A DNA stretch of 32,327 nt, from positions 1 through 32,327 of the forward strand of contig WHTW01000084.1 of assembly GCA_009377525.1 (NCBI GenBank), given 5' to 3'. Positions within the stretch are counted from its first letter, which is position 1; every line of letters begins with the position of its first letter. The notes under the pieces were generated by a model. It ran no database searches, was not told the DNA's origin, and was given only the letters and a program-made list of their open reading frames with translations. Positions 24,708 through 32,327 of this stretch are shown piece after piece. Position numbers and translations under genes: made by a program. The stretch is from Rhodospirillales bacterium. Its GTDB lineage: Bacteria; Pseudomonadota; Alphaproteobacteria; Reyranellales; Reyranellaceae.

Positions 24708-26155
24708 CCGCTGCCACCCGAGGCCACGGGATGCAATCGGATCGAGGGCTCGCGATGGCCGATCAGGCCGCGCGGGCGGTAGACCATGATCAGCACCATG
24801 GCCAGCCCGAAGGCCAGCATGCGGTAGTTGCCGAGTTCGCGGAACCATTCCGGCAGCCCGATCAGCAAGACCGCCGCCAGCACCACGCCGATCTGGCTGC
24901 CCATGCCGCCCAGCACGACGATGGAGAGGATGATCGCCGATTCGATGAAGGTGAAGCTCTCCGGGCTGATGAAGCGCTGCTTGGCGGCGAAGAACGATCC
25001 GGCGAAGCCCGCGAACATGGCGCCCACCGCGAAGGCCGTGAGCTTGGTGTTGGTCGGATTGATGCCGAGCGCCTTGCAGGCGGTCTCATCCTCGCGCAGC
25101 GCTTCCCAGGCGCGGCCCACGGGCAGGCGCCGCATGCGCTGGGTGAAGATGTTGGTGACCAGCGCCAGCAGGAGGATGATGTAATAGAGGAAGATCAGGC
25201 GGTGGATGCCGTGGAACGGGATGCCCAGCATCTCCGACACGGTCTGCCCGCCGGCGGGCGCCGTCTCGGCGAACACCGCGCCGAACAGGGTCGGGCCGGG
25301 GATCGAGCCGATGCCGGCCGGCCCGTTGGTGAAGTCGTACCAGTTGATGATGACCAGACGGATGATCTCGCCGAAGCCCAAGGTGACGATGGCGAGGTAG
25401 TCGCCGCGCAGGCGCAGCACCGGGAAGCCGAGCAGGATGCCGAAGGTCGCGGCGAACATGCCGGCCAGCGGCAGCACCGCCCAGAAGCCCAGCCCGTGCT
25501 GGGTGCTGAGCAGCGCATAGGCGTAGGCGCCGACGGCGTAGAAGGCGACGTAGCCGAGGTCGAGCAGCCCGGCCAGGCCGACCACGATGTTCAGCCCCCA
25601 GCCCAGCATCACATAGGTCAGGATCAGCACGCCGAGATCCATCGTCTTCTGGTCGGCGAAGGGCGTGAACGGCATCACGACGGCGAGGCCCAGCAGGACC
25701 CAGCCCAGCCCCCTGCCCACCCATTCTGTGCCGATCTTGTCGACCACGCGACCCGTCGGCGTGCGTGCCGCCGCGTGGATCGCCTGGTCGGCCCACGGCC
25801 AGACGGCGCGGATCACCAGCAGCACGCCGCCCAGCGCCACGAACCAGTGCAGGAAGCCCGACGGCAGCTTCATCGGCGAGGCGCCGGCCGCGATCATCGC
25901 GACGCCGAGCGCGATCGCCGGCCAGCGCAAGCCCATGGCGGCGAGCGACAGGCCGAGCCGGCCCAGGAAGATGACGACGATCGCGACGCCAAGATCGGCG
26001 AAGTGATAGTCGAAGGCGAGCCCCGTCCGCGAGCCGACATCGACGGTGCGGAAGCCGACGATGAAGATGCCGAGCGCGGCGGCGACGAGGGCGGTGAGGG
26101 CCGCGTCCTTCAGCATGCTGGTTCCGGGCATGTTGGGCAGACGCGGATCCCTCAT
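24704..26155 (-). CDS. livM: Branched-chain amino acid ABC transporter permease LivM
   Basis: 483 residues, longer than E. coli LivM (425). About 11-12 hydrophobic segments; typical parts are 'YVMLGWGLNIVVGLAGLLDL', 'GYVAFYAVGAYAYALLST', 'LRGDYLAIVTLGFGEIIRLV' and the EAA-like loop 'REDETACKALGINPTNTKLT'. The N-terminal 150 residues add extra membrane segments (LAFDYHFADLGVAIVVIFLG onward), as often seen in alphaproteobacteria. Starts 1 nt after the livH stop. Inner-membrane channel half with LivH. Confidence 0.94.
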
Positions 26156-26156
26156 G

Positions 26157-27071
<915 letters not shown>

Positions 27072-27611
27072 GCCTTTTGTTTTTCCCTGCTCCTTCGACC
27101 TACGACGCTTCCGCGCGCCCTTGCAAGCGAACGATACACAGGACGGCGGGAATGGACCGCCAGGCCCGCGACCAAGCCCGCGACCAGGCCCGCGACGGGC
27201 GGCGTGCAAGGCGCGGACCATGTCGCGGCGGCCTGCGCACCGGAGCCGCCGGGCCGGATGCAACTTGCGGTGGGGGTTTCCGCCCTTTGCGCCCTTTCCG
27301 CCGGTCGCTGCGGGAGCTTCCCAGGCGTGAGACCCGTGAACCTCCGGAGACCTCGCCGACCGCCTGGAGAGGACCTGGCAGGCATTATAACTAAAGTTAC
27401 GCCATGCCGGAAGAGCAATAACTAAGGTGTGCGATGGAATCTCAATTTCGTTTTGACGACTTTTGGCGCTCCAGGGCACGCCATGAATGGAGAGCGATCC
27501 GCCACCCCATACAAGCTCTGGTTCGTCCCTGCTGCGTGCCAGCAATGCTGGCATCCCTCTCCGCCCCGCCTTTCGAGTGAAGCCTCCACGCCGTGCATCG
27601 AGAAAGAAACA
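27072..27611. other. Upstream region of the liv operon
   Basis: 540 nt without a recognised gene. On minus it contains a candidate -10 (TATAAT, 27384-27389) inside a palindrome, followed by an untranslated leader of about 300 nt with three 12-bp repeats of the type GCCCGCGACCAA (27169-27204). A perfect palindrome TGCCAGCA-A-TGCTGGCA lies at 27537-27553, between the DUF1993 stop and the liv promoter, and could end DUF1993 transcription although no T-run follows. Frames read here have no family match. Confidence 0.5.
27384..27411 (-). promoter_or_regulatory. Candidate promoter and operator of the liv operon
   Basis: Read on minus: a perfect TATAAT at 27389-27384 with a poor -35 (TTCCGG or nearby) 17 nt upstream. 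Overlapping the -10 is the palindrome TAACT-TT-AGTTA (27387-27398), well placed for a repressor. The weak -35 suggests activator dependence. Prediction only. Confidence 0.4.
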
Positions 27612-28136
27612 TCAGGCCGGCTTGGTGCGCAGCCGACCCTCGTAGTCGCGCTTGCCGAGCGGCACACCCCGCGTGCGCAGGATGTCGTAGGCGGTGACGG
27701 CGTGGAAATGGAAGTTGGGCAGCGAGAACGAGAGGAAGAAGGTCTCCGGCGTGAAGGCGAGTCTCCGAGGACCGATCTGGAAGTCCAGGTCCTTGTCCGA
27801 CCAGCTGTTGACCTCCTCGGGGGTGAGCGCCTTTAACGCCGCTTCCGCCTGGGCGATCATGGCCCGCAGGTCGGCGAACGGGATCGGTCCGACCAGGGCG
27901 GGCGGGGCGAAGGCGCCGTTCTTCACGGCCTCCAGTCCCCACACGGAATGGTGCGCCACGCATTCAATCTGGAAGTGGAACGGCGCCATGTCGTCGACGA
28001 GGCGCGCGTCCACGAAGTCGTCGGGGTCAGCGCCCGTCTCCGCGCAATGTGTGGCCGCACGGTCGAGGAAGCCTGCGACGGCGCTCACGGTCTGCAGGAA
28101 GGTCGGCACGCTGAGGTCGTAGAGTGATGTCGCCAT
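27612..28136 (-). CDS. DUF1993 family protein
   Basis: 174 residues, the usual length. 'SLYDLSVPTFLQTVSAVAGF', 'DARLVDDMAPFHFQIECVAH', 'LNSWSDKD'-like 'EVNSWSDKDLDFQIGPRRLA' and 'FSLPNFHFHAVTAYDILRTR' with 'GVPLGKRDY' match DUF1993, a four-helix protein of the DinB-like fold whose function is unknown. AAGGGAAAG precedes the ATG. It stands alone between the liv operon leader and a transposase remnant. Confidence 0.9.
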   Translation of the reverse strand: MATSLYDLSVPTFLQTVSAVAGFLDRAATHCAETGADPDDFVDARLVDDMAPFHFQIECVAHHSVWGLEAVKNGAFAPPALVGPIPFADLRAMIAQAEAALKALTPEEVNSWSDKDLDFQIGPRRLAFTPETFFLSFSLPNFHFHAVTAYDILRTRGVPLGKRDYEGRLRTKPA

Positions 28137-28193
28137 CGGCTTTCCCTTGCTTGAAATCGGCCTCCGTTAGTGCCAGGTGAAACCCCGCGCTGT

Positions 28194-28376
28194 CGTGGAG
28201 GACAAAGCACCAATATCCACGCCGTCGTCGATCCGGCAATCTCCCGTCAGCAAAACTCGGTCGAGCGCTTCTTCTATCGCCTCAAGCCCATCCGATGCGT
28301 CGCCGTCCGATTAGACAAGCTCGCCAGGAACTTCCTCGCAACCGTCCTGTTCGCTTATGAGTCCACGACCCAGAGG
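28194..28376 (+). pseudogene. IS5-family transposase remnant with internal deletion
   Basis: One frame encodes 'RGGQSTNIHAVVDPAISR', resembling the central 'RGGLTTKIHALVDALGNP' motif of IS5-type DDE transposases. It jumps directly to 'NSVERFFYRLKPIRCVAVRL' and 'DKLARNFLATVLFA', the C-terminal 'N.IERFFNKLK.FRRVATRYDKLARNFLA' motif with the catalytic E. The roughly 80-100 residues between are deleted, as are the N-terminus and both inverted repeats as far as I can see. A dead fragment marking past transposition. Confidence 0.78.
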
Positions 28377-28382
28377 CAAACC

Positions 28383-28681
28383 CTAGGTGCCGGCGAGCGC
28401 CCTATAGAGTTTTCCGGCGACCGGCCGAAAACCGTTGACGTGGAAGGCGTTGGACGGCGGCGACGGAAAACGTTGCCCACCGGGCGAGAAGCGTTTCCCG
28501 ACCGCAATGTGCGCTGCCCATCCCTGCAGGAGGCGAAGGAATTCGCCGTCGCCGGCCGGCAACGGCCAGCGCGCGACCGCGACGACGGCGGGCACGCCTG
28601 GGCGATCCCGCGCCAGCCCCTCGACGCGCCGTGAAGCCGAATGCCCTCGTTCGCAGCGCTCGCGAGCGCGTACGTGTTCAT
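28383..28681 (-). pseudogene. Unrecognised small gene broken by a frameshift
   Basis: ATG 28681 follows an excellent site (GGAGGAAGAG) and begins MNTYALASAANEGIRLHGAS-RGWRGIAQ with high GC at third positions. Near 28590-28597 the coding signal passes to another frame that continues 'VPAVVAVARWPLPAGDGEFL', 'RLLQGWAAHIAVGKRFSPGG', 'AFHVNGFRPVAGKLYRALAG' to a stop at 28383, again with high GC3. Joined, this gives about 99 residues. I do not recognise the family. Either a one-base indel has inactivated it, or there is programmed frameshifting or a sequence error. Confidence 0.5.
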
Positions 28682-28907
28682 CTCTTCCTCCGGTGATGCA
28701 ACCGATCGACGTCCGCTCAAGCCAGGGGGCCGGCGCGCGCGGTCATGGGCTCCCTTCGTGACCAGGGGTGACGGGACGATGCGTGTCGAGCGCGCGGCCT
28801 TGCCCGGTCGGAGATCCGGACGGAGGCTCTGTCGGTCGGCCTGCGGGACGGCTTGGCGACGCGCATCCGGTTCCGGTTGTCGAGCCGCGCCGGTGAAGGC
28901 GCAGGGA

Positions 28908-29041
28908 CCGGTCCGGGCGTGATGCGGGTCGGTGTCGTCCGTGCAGGAGGGAGGCGCCTGTCGGACCCTTGCCGGCCCTCATCGCTATCGCGGCTGCCGG
29001 CCCGTCGGCCGGTCCGGACGCGATGCGTGCCGGTGTTGTCC
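28908..29041. repeat. Degenerate 33-bp direct repeat, two copies 101 bp apart
   Basis: 28908-28940 and 29009-29041 agree at 28 of 33 positions; both start CCGGTCCGG and end GTCC. A shorter similar word (gacgatgcgtgtcg) is at 28776-28789. Confidence 0.55.
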
Positions 29042-29197
29042 TTGACAGACGGTCCTGCCGGCGCCTCCGGTCCCGCGAACGGGTTGGCGGTGCGCCGGGC
29101 AAGCTCGGAGCGCCAGGCGCGCTCGGGGCGCGCGGCGCAAGATCTGGTCGAGAGAGGTTGGCCGTCCGCGGCCATGGTGCCGATCCTCTTGAAGAGC

Positions 29198-29389
29198 GTC
29201 GGCAGCGATACGCCACAATTTCCGGTGAGGGAGTCAATGCGTTTCGGCGGCGAGGCATGTCCGGGCATGCCGGCAGTGCTTGCACGGAGTGATGCGCGGG
29301 CTGCGTTGGAAGAAGCACCAGGGAACATGAACCAACCTCTCTGTTGAAGGTTGGCAGCGATAGGCCACAAAATTGCGCTAGGGAGTCAA
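29198..29389. repeat. Degenerate 40-bp direct repeat, two copies 152 bp apart
   Basis: 29198-29237 and 29350-29389 share GGCAGCGATA, GCCACAA and AGGGAGTCAA with a diverged middle; similarity extends a little upstream (cctctt.gaag). On minus both encode similar peptides (DSLxxxCGxSLPT). Confidence 0.55.
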
Positions 29390-29394
29390 GGGAG

Positions 29395-29428
29395 GAAGTG
29401 CGATCGCCTCAGAAGGCGCGATCACTTC
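29395..29428 (-). terminator. Possible terminator after the 170-residue gene
   Basis: GAAGTG...GCGATCGC type hairpin with GAAGTG/CACTTC at the base and a bulged stem, beginning inside the last codons of the gene ending at 29422. Only a short pyrimidine run (CCTCCCTT) follows. Confidence 0.3.
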
Positions 29429-29934
29429 TTCCCGTCACGTCCCCACCGGAAGCATTCATCGCGTTCCTGGTGATGGAATGCCACTTCGTCGTGGACCTGC
29501 AGTCCTATCCGGCGGGCGGCGGCGACGAAGCCCTTCAAGGCTGGAGGCTCGAGTTCTCCGGTTTTGCGTCCACTCTTGTTGACACAGATGGCCGACAACT
29601 GGGGCAGGCCTCGGGCATGGCATACGTCCACCAACCGGTCCAGGTGCCCATTCCTGCCGTTCATCTGGTGCCGCGCGACTTTCCAGTCGACGTTGTTGGC
29701 TGTCGCCAGATCGCCGTACGTCACATAGCGTTGCTCCTTCGCGGCCTGGATCAACATGTCGAGTGACTTGTTTACATCCAGACGTCCCTTCTCCCGGTCC
29801 CTACGCGCCCGGTCCTCCAGCAACGCAAGGTACAACGGCTCCTTCGTTGCATGATTCTTTTCGTGATTGAGGATCCATTGCTCGATCCTGTCGTCCTCGA
29901 AGGCCGCGAGATCGGCCGATCTTTCCGTCGTCAT
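29422..29934 (-). CDS. Unknown protein with MGMT-like 'TYGDLA' segment, next to DUF4268 gene
   Basis: 170 residues from ATG 29934 (MTTERSADLAAFEDDRIEQW), with GGGAGAAG upstream; an open extension of 25 residues exists. The first half is helical and charged. The second half has 'RYVTYGDLATANNVDWKVAR', then 'HLDRLVDVCHARGLPQLSAI' and 'CVNKSGRKTGE'. This pattern recalls the winged-helix DNA-binding part of O6-methylguanine methyltransferase-like proteins (VTYGDLA), but the PCHR active site is missing. I have seen similar segments in restriction-associated proteins, so DNA binding in a defence context is a guess. It is 90 nt downstream of the DUF4268 gene, same strand. Confidence 0.6.
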   Translation of the reverse strand: MTTERSADLAAFEDDRIEQWILNHEKNHATKEPLYLALLEDRARRDREKGRLDVNKSLDMLIQAAKEQRYVTYGDLATANNVDWKVARHQMNGRNGHLDRLVDVCHARGLPQLSAICVNKSGRKTGELEPPALKGFVAAARRIGLQVHDEVAFHHQERDECFRWGRDGKK

Positions 29935-30024
29935 GATGCCGAGACTTCTCCCTGACCTCGGATGCCAAGACATCCGTGAAACCATCCGCTGCGCATCCCC
30001 TTCATGCACACATCAAGCTTCGCA

Positions 30025-31026
30025 TCATTCAGCAGCGTCGCTCGCAAGTGCGTCGGGCTCTCCGAAGGAAGGTACCTTCACGCGCGGCCCGAAGACCTTT
30101 CGGATCTTGCCCATCTTTTCGAGCATCCATTTGTGCAGGCCTTCGAACTGCGCAGGGTCACCGGGGTTGACGCCATGCAGAAACACGCCGATCCGCCATG
30201 CCTTCTTCCCCGGGAGGTCCTGCCACTCCAGCGGTTCGCCAAAGTCCTGCTCGATGTTCGCTTTTTGCTCCAGCAGCTGATGGTAGCCGATCTTCTCGGG
30301 ATCGTTGTGCATGTAGAGCTCGACCCCGATTCGACCCTCCTGAGTGATCGTCGTGTTGATCTGCACACCGGCCCGACCAATGGAGAACGGGAACCAATTG
30401 TCCCGGTTCTCGCGCCGGATCTTGAAAGTGGAATTCTGCGCTTTCAAATAGTCGGCAAACGACGACCAATAGGCGATCCGCATCTGGTGGGCGGCCGGCA
30501 GCGGACCGTCCAGCCGGCGGGACGCCGTGCGCGCGGTTCTTGTCCAGTCGTTCGGACTGGCGATGACGTTGAAGCGCGGCGCGGGCGGCGAGCCGTCGAT
30601 CCTCCAGAGCTCGATCTCGATCGCAAAGAATGAGAAATCATCTGTTGTATTTGCGTTGAGCCAATCGACGGCCGCGCGATGATCGGGCTGGATCGTCTCT
30701 GCAATCCAGACGACTGTTTTTGCGCCTTCGATGCCGGCCAGATAAGTAAGTATCTGGCCCAGATGCCTGTGGTCAGTTCGGCCGAACTGGTTCTCGATAA
30801 CGACGCGATGCTCGGTCTCATCCAGTGAGCGGGCGAGGATGTCGGCGACAAACGACCCGACGCGGTGCTCTTCCGCCTCCACCTCCAGTTCCATTCCCAG
30901 TGCCTCGCCAAGAAGAGCGACATTCGCCGGGCTCGCAAGCCAGGGGGTGAAGTTGCCATCCTCGGTCGGCCAGGCCGTCGTTAGATCCACTCGCTCGAAC
31001 TTGCCCAATGGAATGACTGACGCCAT
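30025..31026 (-). CDS. DUF4268 protein with PD-(D/E)XK-like N-terminal domain
   Basis: 333 residues. The N-terminal half has the arrangement of restriction-endonuclease-fold proteins: D62 in 'VGSFVADILARSL' and E78-x-Q80 in 'RVVIENQFGRTDHRHLGQIL', followed by 'AKTVVWIAE'. The C-terminal half (about 195-320) resembles DUF4268: 'YWSSFADYLKAQNSTFKIR', 'GVQINTTITQEGRIGVELYM', 'EPLEWQDLPGKKAWRIGVFL'. Likely a nuclease or a DNA-end-handling protein of a defence island. It is divergent from hsdM with about 115 nt between it and the short ORF ahead of hsdM. Start ATG at 31026. Function inferred from family, not known. Confidence 0.8.
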   Translation of the reverse strand: MASVIPLGKFERVDLTTAWPTEDGNFTPWLASPANVALLGEALGMELEVEAEEHRVGSFVADILARSLDETEHRVVIENQFGRTDHRHLGQILTYLAGIEGAKTVVWIAETIQPDHRAAVDWLNANTTDDFSFFAIEIELWRIDGSPPAPRFNVIASPNDWTRTARTASRRLDGPLPAAHQMRIAYWSSFADYLKAQNSTFKIRRENRDNWFPFSIGRAGVQINTTITQEGRIGVELYMHNDPEKIGYHQLLEQKANIEQDFGEPLEWQDLPGKKAWRIGVFLHGVNPGDPAQFEGLHKWMLEKMGKIRKVFGPRVKVPSFGEPDALASDAAE

Positions 31027-31140
31027 CCGCTGCCCCCGTGCAATTTAGTTGAATAGGCAAACTGCCAACAACCAGATGCACAATAGCGAGTCACTTCTTG
31101 GGGTGCGAGGCCGTTTGAGGGCGGCCGTCTCACCGACGAC

Positions 31141-31232
31141 ATGCACGCCTACGCCGTGCAGACCTATGCGCCGAGACTTGCCTTCAATGCTGGCTTTGCA
31201 GACACTGCCATCCCAACGTCGGGGATGAGGTA

Positions 31233-31233
<1 letters not shown>
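31141..31233 (+). CDS. Possible leader peptide coupled to hsdM
   Basis: A 30-residue frame (MHAYAVQTYAPRLAFNAGFA...) whose TAA shares its last base with the hsdM ATG (TAATG), which would couple the two. The frame is open upstream for about 20 more codons without a start, so it could instead be a gene remnant. There is no clear ribosome binding site. Confidence 0.25.

Positions 31234-32327
<1,094 letters not shown>

Larger units (their letters stand above)
28682..29421. other. Accessory non-coding or decayed region with degenerate repeats
   Basis: 740 nt of high GC with open frames on both strands but no recognised protein and no steady coding signal. It contains two pairs of degenerate direct repeats (28908-28940 / 29009-29041 and 29198-29237 / 29350-29389). 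The second pair, read on minus, encodes related peptides DSLAQFCGLSLPTFNRE and DSLTGNCGVSLPTLFKR, so it may be the wreck of a gene with an internal duplication. Confidence 0.4.

Noticed and set aside
27153..27394. Plus-strand ORF with QARDQARDQARD repeats
   Set aside because: It is a by-product of the 12-bp repeats in the liv leader; it has no family match or ribosome binding site and runs through the candidate promoter.

Overview
ORGANISM. GC-rich chromosomal DNA from an alphaproteobacterium. The gene order (Cbp3-type chaperone–yceD–rpmF–plsX–fabH–ihfA–merR; glyA–nrdR–ribD–ribE–ribBA–ribH–nusB–thiL; a liv operon carrying a DUF6867 gene) and the K+-independent membrane pyrophosphatase fit Rhodospirillales-like lineages such as Reyranella. 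The genus is a guess from gene order; the class is secure. LAYOUT. (1) 1-750: edge of an integrated element, with the N-terminal part of a tyrosine integrase reading out of the left edge and a 3' fragment of tRNA-Pro(GGG) at 704-750 as attachment site. The element should continue to the left. (2) 751-1842: gene debris, with a C-terminal scrap of an ATP-dependent DNA ligase and a small membrane ORF resembling superinfection-immunity proteins whose core motif lies in a different frame from its flanks. (3) 1843-4967: a secreted GH16 / RTX-repeat / DUF4114 protein, a histidine phosphatase and a small unknown protein. (4) 5158-10398: housekeeping block for fatty acid and phospholipid initiation (plsX, fabH), ribosomal protein L32, YceD, a Cbp3-type chaperone, IHF-alpha and a MerR regulator, all on the minus strand, with bamE diverging on plus. 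(5) 10417-21040: hppA, an MFS transporter, then a long minus-strand operon rpiB-glyA-nrdR-ribD-ribE-ribBA-ribH-nusB-thiL linking one-carbon metabolism, riboflavin synthesis, transcription antitermination and thiamine phosphate kinase. (6) 21041-21517: intergenic region with a 181-bp palindromic repeat element. (7) 21518-27071: a complete branched-chain amino acid ABC transporter operon livH-livM-livG-livF-DUF6867-livK. (8) 27072-32327: accessory region with a long liv leader, a DUF1993 gene, an internally deleted IS5-type transposase, a frameshifted unknown gene, degenerate direct repeats, and a probable defence cluster: a DUF4268 protein with nuclease-like residues plus a small protein with an MGMT-like motif, divergent from a type I methyltransferase hsdM. 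The hsdM frame loses family similarity about 50 nt before the window end, exactly after a CTAG tetranucleotide, which suggests an insertion. HOW GENES WORK TOGETHER. Overlapping stop/start codons (ATGA or GTGA) couple plsX-fabH, rpiB-glyA, ribE-ribBA, ribH-nusB, livM-livG and livF-DUF6867. The most novel material is the right-end accessory block (28137-32327) and the several palindromic elements inserted between or into core genes.
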